Of a stretch of 47,881 nucleotides of DNA, positions 41,205 through 47,881 are shown one piece after another; position 1 is the first letter of the stretch, and every line of letters begins with the position of its first letter. Origin of the DNA: Acidobacteriota bacterium (GTDB lineage: Bacteria; Acidobacteriota; Terriglobia; Acidiferrales; UBA7541). Below the pieces are notes generated by a model. It was not told the DNA's origin, did not search any database, and saw only the letters and a program-made list of their open reading frames with translations. The position numbers and the translations under genes are program-made. The stretch covers positions 1 to 47,881 of the forward strand of contig JAKBLM010000029.1 in NCBI GenBank assembly GCA_021832085.1, in the 5' to 3' direction.

Positions 41205-42761
41205 ATGAAACGACCACGCGGTCTGTATTTGGTTCTTCTTTTGCTTTTCGCCGCGCCCGCACTCTTCGCGGCCAATCAGCCGGGCCCGAAACGGGCGGCC
41301 AAGACGCCGCCCGTGCCCAAGGAGCGGACGTCGGTCACGCACGCGAGCGTGACGATCGACGGGCAGCGGATTCCCTACACCGCGACTGCGGGAACGCTCT
41401 TGCTCTACAACAACAAGCATCAGGCGACGGCGAGTGTTTTCTACATCGCCTACACCGAAGATGGAGTCAACGACGCCAACCGCCCGATTACCTTTGCCTA
41501 TAACGGCGGGCCGGGCGGAGCTTCGGCACTGGTGGACATCGGCGGTTTCGGTCCGCGGCGGGTCGTCTGGCCGGCACCCGGGCAGATCGATACCGAGACG
41601 CCTCCCTATCAGCTGACCAACAATCAGTACAGCATTTTCAACAGCACGGATCTGGTGTTCGTCGACGCCGTCGGCACCGGCTACAGCCGCATCGTCGGCA
41701 AGGGCACGCCCAACATGTTCTTTGGCATCAGCGCCGATGGCTCAGCCTTCGCCCAGTTCATCACCCGGTACGTCACCAAGTACAACCGCTGGAACTCGCC
41801 GAAATTCCTGCTCGGTGAGAGCTACGGCACCACGCGCAATGCCGTGCTTTCCTACGATCTCGTGTCGCAGGGCGTCTACCTGAATGGCGTGATCATGTGC
41901 TCGACGGTGCTGAATTTCGAGACGCTGGAATTCAGCCCGGGTAACGATCTGCCCTACATCTTCTACCTGCCCAGCTATGCCGCGGTGGCCTGGTATCACC
42001 ACCAGGTGCACCCGCGGCCGACGAGCCTGCCGGAGCTGATCAAGCAGGTGGAGGCATTCGCCTCCGGGCCTTATTTGGAGGCGCTCTTTGCCGGCGCGAA
42101 CCTGCCGGCGGCGCAGAAGCAGAAGATCGCCCAGCAGCTGCAGGACTACACCGGCGTTCCGGTGAGCACCTGGCTGAAGGCAGACCTGCGGGTTTCGCTT
42201 TCGCTCTACCGCCGGCGCATGATGGGGTCGACCGGGCCGATGACCGGCCGCTACGACGGCCGCTTCCTCACCCCCGAGCTGGAACCGCTGCTGCCGTTCC
42301 CTGGCCCCGGTTCTTCCGGCGCGACCACGACAGCGATCTGGGGCGCGCTCACGGCCACCTTCGACAACTACGTGCGCAACACGCTCCACTTCAAGGACGA
42401 TCACATCTACCATCAGCTGAGTGCCGTCATTCGCCACTGGAAGTTCACCTACACTCCGCCGCTCATGGGCGGTGGCCGAGGCACGCCGAACGTGGCGCCT
42501 GCGCTCTCGCGAGCCATGAACGACGACCCGAACATGCAGGTGATGTTCAACAACGGCTATTTCGACATGGCGACGCCGTTTTTCGCCACAGAGTACACCA
42601 CTGAGCACATGGATGTGCCCAATTCGCTCCGTTCGCACATTCATTTCTATTTCTATCCGGTCGGCCACATGCTGTACCTGAACCCGAAGGCGCTGCCGAT
42701 GCTGCAGAAAAACATCGACAGCTTCATCAAGCTGGCCACCTCGCGGCCAACGGCGGGCTAG
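41205..42761 (+). CDS. Secreted S10-like serine peptidase, copy 3
   Basis: 518 residues with signal peptide (MKRPRGLYLV, then LLLLFAAPALFAANQ). Catalytic Ser206 (GESYGTT), Asp454 and His488 are all present. The oxyanion segment reads NGGPGGAS. It is clearly more distant from copies 1 and 2 than they are from each other, mainly in residues 125-190, 235-245 and 395-435. It is nearly identical to copy 4: one amino-acid difference was seen, Val10 here against Ile in copy 4. The substrate is unknown. A strong hairpin follows the stop. Confidence 0.9.
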   Translation: MKRPRGLYLVLLLLFAAPALFAANQPGPKRAAKTPPVPKERTSVTHASVTIDGQRIPYTATAGTLLLYNNKHQATASVFYIAYTEDGVNDANRPITFAYNGGPGGASALVDIGGFGPRRVVWPAPGQIDTETPPYQLTNNQYSIFNSTDLVFVDAVGTGYSRIVGKGTPNMFFGISADGSAFAQFITRYVTKYNRWNSPKFLLGESYGTTRNAVLSYDLVSQGVYLNGVIMCSTVLNFETLEFSPGNDLPYIFYLPSYAAVAWYHHQVHPRPTSLPELIKQVEAFASGPYLEALFAGANLPAAQKQKIAQQLQDYTGVPVSTWLKADLRVSLSLYRRRMMGSTGPMTGRYDGRFLTPELEPLLPFPGPGSSGATTTAIWGALTATFDNYVRNTLHFKDDHIYHQLSAVIRHWKFTYTPPLMGGGRGTPNVAPALSRAMNDDPNMQVMFNNGYFDMATPFFATEYTTEHMDVPNSLRSHIHFYFYPVGHMLYLNPKALPMLQKNIDSFIKLATSRPTAG

Positions 42762-42779
42762 TCCGGTTGGCGCCGCGCC

Positions 42780-42824
42780 AAGCGGGTGAGGCCTCGCGCC
42801 CTGCGCGCAAGGCCTCGCCCGCTT
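42780..42824 (+). terminator. Long hairpin after S10 copy 3
   Basis: AAGCGGGTGAGGCCT and AGGCCTCGCCCGCTT form a 15-bp stem with one G-T pair and a 15-nt loop, 19 nt past the stop. It is part of the duplicated unit. Confidence 0.55.
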
Positions 42825-42955
42825 GTGCCCCATCTGCTCGGTGCGCCAGTCGTTTCGTCCCCGGACCATCCAGTCGACTGTGCCGCCAGCTTCCCGCTAT
42901 CCGTAGGGCTACGTACCGGTAAGCTCGTGCCTCGGACTACCGGTGCTCAATAGGG

Positions 42956-43001
42956 AGATTGCATCCAATCAGGGTGTACACTTGCCGCTGCCGGAAGCCG
43001 C
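42956..43001 (+). promoter_or_regulatory. Shared upstream block of the S10 genes, copy 3
   Basis: GAGATTGCATCCAATCAGGG, then TGTACACTTGCCGCTGCC. Very similar to the block before copy 1, although gene copy 4 itself is a duplicate of copy 3. Confidence 0.5.
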
Positions 43002-43041
43002 GGCCCAAGTTTCGGCAATCCTCTGTGAGGTTCTGACAACG

Positions 43042-44598
43042 ATGAAACGACCACGCGGTCTGTATTTGATTCTTCTTTTGCTTTTCGCCGCGCCCGCACT
43101 CTTCGCGGCCAATCAGCCGGGCCCGAAACGGGCGGCCAAGACGCCGCCCGTGCCCAAGGAGCGGACGTCGGTCACGCACGCGAGCGTGACGATCGACGGG
43201 CAGCGGATTCCCTACACCGCGACTGCGGGAACGCTCTTGCTCTACAACAACAAGCATCAGGCGACGGCGAGTGTTTTCTACATCGCCTACACCGAAGATG
43301 GAGTCAACGACGCCAACCGCCCGATTACCTTTGCCTATAACGGCGGGCCGGGCGGAGCTTCGGCACTGGTGGACATCGGCGGTTTCGGTCCGCGGCGGGT
43401 CGTCTGGCCGGCACCCGGGCAGATCGATACCGAGACGCCTCCCTATCAGCTGACCAACAATCAGTACAGCATTTTCAACAGCACGGATCTGGTGTTCGTC
43501 GACGCCGTCGGCACCGGCTACAGCCGCATCGTCGGCAAGGGCACGCCCAACATGTTCTTTGGCATCAGCGCCGATGGCTCAGCCTTCGCCCAGTTCATCA
43601 CCCGGTACGTCACCAAGTACAACCGCTGGAACTCGCCGAAATTCCTGCTCGGTGAGAGCTACGGCACCACGCGCAATGCCGTGCTTTCCTACGATCTCGT
43701 GTCGCAGGGCGTCTACCTGAATGGCGTGATCATGTGCTCGACGGTGCTGAATTTCGAGACGCTGGAATTCAGCCCGGGTAACGATCTGCCCTACATCTTC
43801 TACCTGCCCAGCTATGCCGCGGTGGCCTGGTATCACCACCAGGTGCACCCGCGGCCGACGAGCCTGCCGGAGCTGATCAAGCAGGTGGAGGCATTCGCCT
43901 CCGGGCCTTATTTGGAGGCGCTCTTTGCCGGCGCGAACCTGCCGGCGGCGCAGAAGCAGAAGATCGCCCAGCAGCTGCAGGACTACACCGGCGTTCCGGT
44001 GAGCACCTGGCTGAAGGCAGACCTGCGGGTTTCGCTTTCGCTCTACCGCCGGCGCATGATGGGGTCGACCGGGCCGATGACCGGCCGCTACGACGGCCGC
44101 TTCCTCACCCCCGAGCTGGAACCGCTGCTGCCGTTCCCTGGCCCCGGTTCTTCCGGCGCGACCACGACAGCGATCTGGGGCGCGCTCACGGCCACCTTCG
44201 ACAACTACGTGCGCAACACGCTCCACTTCAAGGACGATCACATCTACCATCAGCTGAGTGCCGTCATTCGCCACTGGAAGTTCACCTACACTCCGCCGCT
44301 CATGGGCGGTGGCCGAGGCACGCCGAACGTGGCGCCTGCGCTCTCGCGAGCCATGAACGACGACCCGAACATGCAGGTGATGTTCAACAACGGCTATTTC
44401 GACATGGCGACGCCGTTTTTCGCCACAGAGTACACCACTGAGCACATGGATGTGCCCAATTCGCTCCGTTCGCACATTCATTTCTATTTCTATCCGGTCG
44501 GCCACATGCTGTACCTGAACCCGAAGGCGCTGCCGATGCTGCAGAAAAACATCGACAGCTTCATCAAGCTGGCCACCTCGCGGCCAACGGCGGGCTAG
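43042..44598 (+). CDS. Secreted S10-like serine peptidase, copy 4
   Basis: 518 residues, identical to copy 3 by eye except Ile10. It has the same signal peptide, oxyanion segment GGPGGAS and triad (Ser206, Asp454, His488). Near identity continues about 70 bp beyond the stop and, apart from an 11-base deletion, about 70 bp before the start. This indicates a very recent tandem duplication of some 1.7 kb. It closes the array and is followed by the same long hairpin. Because of the near identity, short-read assemblies may collapse or misplace this copy. Confidence 0.9.
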   Translation: MKRPRGLYLILLLLFAAPALFAANQPGPKRAAKTPPVPKERTSVTHASVTIDGQRIPYTATAGTLLLYNNKHQATASVFYIAYTEDGVNDANRPITFAYNGGPGGASALVDIGGFGPRRVVWPAPGQIDTETPPYQLTNNQYSIFNSTDLVFVDAVGTGYSRIVGKGTPNMFFGISADGSAFAQFITRYVTKYNRWNSPKFLLGESYGTTRNAVLSYDLVSQGVYLNGVIMCSTVLNFETLEFSPGNDLPYIFYLPSYAAVAWYHHQVHPRPTSLPELIKQVEAFASGPYLEALFAGANLPAAQKQKIAQQLQDYTGVPVSTWLKADLRVSLSLYRRRMMGSTGPMTGRYDGRFLTPELEPLLPFPGPGSSGATTTAIWGALTATFDNYVRNTLHFKDDHIYHQLSAVIRHWKFTYTPPLMGGGRGTPNVAPALSRAMNDDPNMQVMFNNGYFDMATPFFATEYTTEHMDVPNSLRSHIHFYFYPVGHMLYLNPKALPMLQKNIDSFIKLATSRPTAG

Positions 44599-44617
44599 TC
44601 CGGTTGGCGCCGCGCCA

Positions 44618-44660
44618 AGCGGGCGAGGCCTCGCGCCCTGCGCGCAAGGCCTCGCCCGCT
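44618..44660 (+). terminator. Long hairpin after S10 copy 4
   Basis: AGCGGGCGAGGCCT and AGGCCTCGCCCGCT form a perfect 14-bp stem with a 15-nt loop. It is the twin of the hairpin after copy 3; a T-to-C change has repaired the G-T pair. Confidence 0.55.
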
Positions 44661-44786
44661 CGTGCCCGGCGGGATTCGCCCCCCGCCGCAACACCGGCGG
44701 GTATAGCGCGCGGCGCTGCCGGCTGCGGCCGAAATCGCGAAAAAAGCTTGTCCCTGAGCACGACCGTGACTCCTCCCCGGTGCCCC

Positions 44787-44792
44787 TATAAT
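44787..44792 (+). promoter_or_regulatory. -10 element placed for a leaderless transcript
   Basis: A perfect TATAAT ends 7 nt before the ATG at 44800, so transcription would start at or next to the A of that start codon. No ribosome site is visible upstream. Confidence 0.5.
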
Positions 44793-44799
44793 GTCTGCT

Positions 44800-45399
44800 A
44801 TGACAAGCTTTCAGCTTCTCGCAAAGCCGTGGCCGGTGAACCTGCTCGCGGCCATCCCGGTGGTCGCCTGGCTCTGGTTTCGGAAGAAAAAGCTGGAGCT
44901 GGGCAGAAAGCAACTGGCTGTGGCGGGTTTGTTTGGCACTGCCTTTGGCTTCGTCGAAGCGGCGGTGGTGATCGATCTCCGCACGGTCCTCGGCCTGCTC
45001 GGCGGTCCCACCGGAAAGCTGCCCGGAGGCGAGGGGCAGCTGCTCAACGCCACGCCCGTGCTCCAGAGCCTCGACCATCTCACTCGCCACTTGCTGGCCG
45101 TCGAGATTTTTCGCGAAGCGGCGACGATGGTCATGCTGCTGAGCATCGCCTGGCTCGTTGGCCGCAGAGCGAAAGAGAAGGTCGCGGTTTTTCTCTGGGC
45201 GTTCGCTTTTTGGGATCTCTTCTACTACGTCTGGTTTCGCGTGGCCGCGGGCTGGCCGCAATCCCTGCTGACGCCCGATGTGCTCTTCCTGATTCCGGTT
45301 CCCTGGCTTTCCCAGGTGTGGTTTCCCGTGACGGTGAGCAGCCTGACCATCCTCGCCATTTGGTTCTCGCCGCGAGAAAAGCGAACGAGCAATCCCTGA
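44800..45399 (+). CDS. Hypothetical multi-pass membrane protein
   Basis: 199 residues from ATG 44800 (an ATG three codons earlier overlaps the -10 element). It has about five hydrophobic segments: near 13-28, 41-60, 107-122, 128-150 and 168-188. Between the second and third lies a polar loop with GGPTGKLPGGEGQ and a His-containing helix (LDHLTRHLLAVEIFREAATM). No family motif is recognised. It lies after the S10 array, separated by its own promoter, and is convergent with thiE. Lack of a ribosome site and a close TATAAT suggest a leaderless mRNA. Confidence 0.8.
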   Translation: MTSFQLLAKPWPVNLLAAIPVVAWLWFRKKKLELGRKQLAVAGLFGTAFGFVEAAVVIDLRTVLGLLGGPTGKLPGGEGQLLNATPVLQSLDHLTRHLLAVEIFREAATMVMLLSIAWLVGRRAKEKVAVFLWAFAFWDLFYYVWFRVAAGWPQSLLTPDVLFLIPVPWLSQVWFPVTVSSLTILAIWFSPREKRTSNP

Positions 45400-45523
45400 G
45401 CCGCACTCCTCCGCTCGCGGGCAAAACATGAGCGGATGATTGTGTCGTCGTGAAGGTCGGCTGGCTTTTTCGCTTCGCTCCCGGTCGGCGACCGGCCCTG
45501 CGCGTTGCTCGCCTGCGCGGCAA

Positions 45524-46180
45524 TCAGCGGCAGCTGGCGCGCAGCGCGGCCACCCGTGCACCTGGATCCGGCGCATCCTGGAACCAGCGAATCGCTGCCA
45601 CGCCGGCAGCGCCGGCGGCAATGCATTCTCCCGCCGTCTCCGGGGTGATCCCGCCAATGGCGATCACTGGAATCGAGACCGCGGCGCACAACTCCCGCAG
45701 CTTCCCGATCCCCTGCGGCGGACCGTAGGCGATTTTCGAGGGGGTCGCGAAGATCGGTCCGAAGAAGACGTAATCGGCGCCGCCGCTTTCCGCCGCCCGC
45801 GCCTCCTCGATCGAATGGCACGATTTTCCCACGGAGAATCCCGTCGTTGCTCGTTCTCGCAGCCACCATTTCACCGTTGCCACCGGCAGGCTTTCCCCGC
45901 CCAGGTGCACGCCCGACGCGCCGGCGGCCAGAGCAACGTCCAGCCGGTCGTTCACGAGCACGCGGGTCGGCGGGCAGGATTGGACCAGGGCCGAGGTGAG
46001 GTCAAAGAGGGCCCGGCCGCTGAGGTCTTTTTCGCGGATCTGAATCCAATCGATGCCGGCCCGTGCGGCGCTCACGGCCAAGGCCGCCAGCGCCTGCACC
46101 GGTGTTATGCCGGGTTGGGCGGGGAGTGACCGGCGCTCGGTCACGTAGCAAAGGATGGGTTGGTCGAGCTTGGATGCCAA
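45524..46180 (-). CDS. thiE: Thiamine-phosphate synthase
   Basis: Joins HMP-pyrophosphate and thiazole phosphate to give thiamine phosphate. The 218 residues form a TIM barrel with IQIREKDLSG (pyrophosphate-binding Arg/Lys), VLVNDRLDVALAAGASGVHLGG, GKSCHS (in place of the usual GxSxH), DYVFFGPIFATPSK and the C-terminal phosphate loop AIGGITPE. The TTG at 46180 is chosen because GAGG lies 8 nt upstream; another TTG two codons earlier is too close to it. No other thi genes or TPP riboswitch are visible nearby. It runs in the same direction as the small membrane protein gene, 85 bp away. Confidence 0.9.
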   Translation of the reverse strand: MASKLDQPILCYVTERRSLPAQPGITPVQALAALAVSAARAGIDWIQIREKDLSGRALFDLTSALVQSCPPTRVLVNDRLDVALAAGASGVHLGGESLPVATVKWWLRERATTGFSVGKSCHSIEEARAAESGGADYVFFGPIFATPSKIAYGPPQGIGKLRELCAAVSIPVIAIGGITPETAGECIAAGAAGVAAIRWFQDAPDPGARVAALRASCR

Positions 46181-46265
46181 GAACAATTCCTCGTCGGGCT
46201 GCGCCTACAGGGCCCCAGAAGACTTTCGCCGGCATAGGGCACCATGGCGGCTGGCGCACGAGAAG

Positions 46266-46511
46266 CTAGGATCGCGCCATCTCGCCCGGGCGCCGCCGAA
46301 TCAGCACATCGGCCGCCAGGATCATATCGACGAGGCCGATGCCGCTGACCGCGCCGCGCACGTAACCGCTGAGCATGAAAGGGATCATTCCCGGGTAGGT
46401 TACCAGCAGCGAATTGTTTTCCCACCAATGCGACCACGGCAGCAGCAGGATTATCAACCCGAGGTCAAACCAGAGAAATGCCAGCACCACACGACCGAGC
46501 CGGTCGCTCAT
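46266..46511 (-). CDS. Small membrane protein overlapping rnhB
   Basis: 81 residues. Two hydrophobic segments (about 8-26 and 50-68) are joined by a Trp-rich loop (PWSHWWENNSLLVTYPG), and the tail is Arg-rich (RRRPGE). Its ATG overlaps the rnhB stop as ATGA, which implies translational coupling. Otherwise nothing is recognised. It is probably an inner-membrane protein of unknown role, co-expressed with RNase HII. Confidence 0.75.
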   Translation of the reverse strand: MSDRLGRVVLAFLWFDLGLIILLLPWSHWWENNSLLVTYPGMIPFMLSGYVRGAVSGIGLVDMILAADVLIRRRPGEMARS

Positions 46512-47182
46512 TGAGGATTTCCCTGGCCCGGCCCAGCCAGCGGCAGCAGAGTCTGTGTGGCCGAGGCCGCCCAGCAGGCAGCTTCGCGAACCGGGGCGAA
46601 AGAGAAGCGGTGATGGGGGGTGGGACCATGGCGGCGCAGCGCTTCCAGATGATCGGCTGTAGCGTAACCGCGGTTGCGCTCAAAGCCGTAATGCGGGTAG
46701 ACGCCGGCCCAACGGTCCATCATGGCGTCACGCGCCTGTTTGGCGATGATCGAGGCCGCAGCGATTGAGAATGATCGCGAATCGCCATGGATCAGCGGTT
46801 TTTGCGCTATGGGAGTCTCCAGCGTTTCGGCGTCGATCAGGAGATAGTCGGGGCTCACCTTGAGCGCCGCCAGCGCCAGGAGCATCGCCTGGTGGCTGGC
46901 TTGGCGAATGTTCCAGGCGTCGATTCGCCCGGCATCCACCTCGCCGATAGCCCAAGCCAGGGCCCGCTCCCGAATCCGCACAGCCAGCTCTTCGCGCCGT
47001 TCCGCGCTGAGCTTTTTCGAATCGTCGAGGCCATGAATGCGGCGGGCGGGATCCAAAATGACCGCCGCGGCCACGACCGGTCCGAACAGCGCTCCTCGAC
47101 CTACCTCGTCAAGACCGGCAATCCGCGCAAATCCGAGCTGGCGCGCCTGACGTTCGTATCGAGACGAACACAGTCGGCCCAT
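46508..47182 (-). CDS. rnhB: Ribonuclease HII
   Basis: Cleaves RNA in RNA-DNA hybrids and removes single ribonucleotides misincorporated in DNA. The 224 residues carry the catalytic residues Asp25-Glu26 (GLDEVGRGALFGPVVAAA), Asp117 (LIDAET) and Asp134 (HGDSRSFSIAAASIIAK). DSKKLS is also present. The C-terminal tail after YATADHLEALRRHGPTPHHRFSF is slightly long and Ala-rich. It follows rplS on the same strand, the usual rplS-rnhB order, and its stop overlaps the start of the small membrane protein gene. Confidence 0.95.
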   Translation of the reverse strand: MGRLCSSRYERQARQLGFARIAGLDEVGRGALFGPVVAAAVILDPARRIHGLDDSKKLSAERREELAVRIRERALAWAIGEVDAGRIDAWNIRQASHQAMLLALAALKVSPDYLLIDAETLETPIAQKPLIHGDSRSFSIAAASIIAKQARDAMMDRWAGVYPHYGFERNRGYATADHLEALRRHGPTPHHRFSFAPVREAACWAASATQTLLPLAGPGQGNPQ

Positions 47183-47251
47183 CGCTCAAAGTCCCGCGCG
47201 ATTCTATCACACCGCCCCGGCCGGTTCGCGCCGCAAGGGCCACCTGGCTGT

Positions 47252-47662
47252 TTATTCCCGAGCGGCCGCGGTCTTCTTGTTGTTTTCGCCTTTTCCCGCT
47301 GCGTTGGCGTCCACGCGCTTGATCCGCGCGGCCTTGCCGCGCAGGTTGCGCAGGTAGTAGAGCTTGGCTCGACGCACTTGGCCGCGCTGGATCACGTCGA
47401 TGTGGTTGATCATCGGCGAGTGGAGGGGGAAGATCCGCTCGATGCCGATGCCGTAACTCACCCGCCGCACCGTGAACGTTTCAGAGCCCAGTCGTCCACG
47501 CCGACGAATCACCACGCCCTCGAAGGGCTGGATCCGCTCTTTTTCCTTTTCCCCTTCGCCTTCGCTCAGCCGCACGTGAACCCGGACGGTGTCGCCAGGT
47601 CCGAATTGGGGCACATCATTCCGCAATGAGGCGCGTTGCGCCTTTTCGAGTAACTGACTCAT
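47252..47662 (-). CDS. rplS: 50S ribosomal protein L19
   Basis: Large-subunit protein at the interface with 30S. The 136 residues contain the family core [48 protein letters not shown] and [19 protein letters not shown]. The tail is a Lys/Ala-rich extension. AAGGGTG lies about 4 nt before the ATG. In most bacteria trmD and rimM lie directly upstream; here 60 bp further on there are repeats and a transposase start instead, so the ancestral operon is interrupted. A 66-residue frame overlapping the start was not accepted. Confidence 0.97.
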   Translation of the reverse strand: MSQLLEKAQRASLRNDVPQFGPGDTVRVHVRLSEGEGEKEKERIQPFEGVVIRRRGRLGSETFTVRRVSYGIGIERIFPLHSPMINHIDVIQRGQVRRAKLYYLRNLRGKAARIKRVDANAAGKGENNKKTAAARE

Positions 47663-47722
47663 GGGTCACCCTTCCACCAGTGGCCATTCAGGAGGGGCCA
47701 GCTTCGGCAGAAAAACCACTCC

Positions 47723-47817
47723 ATGTTACCTGACTTTGGCCGCTTTCGCCACCGTCCGTATCGCGCCGTCGAAAATGTTACCGAAGGGGGCAACATCGCG
47801 CCATTTAGGATGTTACC
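47723..47817. repeat. ATGTTACC repeats, probable end of an insertion sequence
   Basis: ATGTTACC occurs at 47723-47730, 47775-47782 and 47810-47817, and the inverted near-copy GGCAACAT at 47789-47796. Multiple short terminal repeats before a transposase gene are typical of IS21/IS481-like element ends. Confidence 0.55.
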
Positions 47818-47847
47818 CAACCCAAACGCGAAAAGGAGGCGACCAGG

Positions 47848-47881
47848 TTGGGCAAGCAAGGACGACGCGAGTACCTGCGAG
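47848..47881 (+). CDS. Transposase start (partial, runs off the window)
   Basis: TTG at 47848 with GGAGG 8 nt upstream opens a frame reading MGKQGRREYLR to the window end. This opening resembles the N-terminus of integrase-core transposases of the IS481/IS21-like kind. Together with the ATGTTACC repeats just before it, it suggests an insertion sequence pointing away from rplS. Only 11 codons are visible, so family and intactness are uncertain. Confidence 0.45.
   Translation, partial: MGKQGRREYLR

Noticed and set aside
37598..44598. S10 array as a toxin, defence or secretion system
   Set aside because: No immunity, nuclease or secretion partner genes lie among the copies; each gene has its own signal peptide. 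Only a peptidase role is supported.
47659..47859. 66-codon frame overlapping the rplS start
   Set aside because: It runs through the insertion-sequence repeats, has a mixed Arg/Trp composition and no ribosome site.

Overview
The window is GC-rich, densely coded bacterial chromosome. The order gyrA-gyrB-dnaN-dnaA on one strand, the thrS-infC-rpmI-rplT-pheS-pheT order on the same strand, TIG/beta-propeller lipoproteins, Yip1-type membrane proteins, an AdoCbl-dependent ribonucleotide reductase and arrays of secreted S10-type peptidases together suggest a member of the Acidobacteriota (Terriglobia-like). This is inferred from gene content and protein style, not from a search.

Layout. 1-106: the last codons of an IS630-type transposase, ending 14 bp from the gyrA stop. 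121-10274 (minus): gyrA, a small unknown gene, gyrB, dnaN, dnaA, a YmdB-type phosphodiesterase and zapA. recF is missing from its usual place. DnaA-box-like motifs lie on both sides of dnaA and mark a candidate origin. 10656-13385 (plus): aconitase, followed by two hairpins. 13622-20484 (minus): the classical translation cluster pheT, pheS, rplT, rpmI, infC, thrS. infC begins with AUU, a strong terminator follows rplT, and palindromes separate pheS from pheT. 20632-31200: a mixed region with archease, a membrane protein, a dienoyl-CoA-reductase-like SDR, an MFS transporter, a cytochrome c, a Cys-rich rhodanese, an HlyD-type adaptor, a Yip1 protein, a TIG/propeller lipoprotein and a secreted protein of unknown function.

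31335-34486: nrdJ with two NrdR boxes, a sigma70 promoter, a foldable leader and a terminator. 34518-35290: a decayed M1-type peptidase. 35593-37416: a small membrane protein and glmM. 37598-44598 (plus): four tandem S10-like serine peptidase genes. Copies 3 and 4 are almost identical, and copies 1 and 2 share a block that looks gene-converted. 44800-47662: a membrane protein whose mRNA is probably leaderless, then (minus) thiE, a small membrane protein, rnhB and rplS. 47723-47881: repeats and the start of a second transposase, which separate rplS from its usual upstream neighbours.

The core genes supply replication initiation, supercoiling, deoxynucleotide synthesis, translation and peptidoglycan precursor synthesis (GlmM). 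The accessory content is mostly envelope or secreted proteins. The most unusual items are the S10 array with signs of ongoing duplication and conversion, the nrdJ control region, the split origin candidate, and the palindromes inside the pheST operon. Sites and starts were read by eye; nothing was run against a database.
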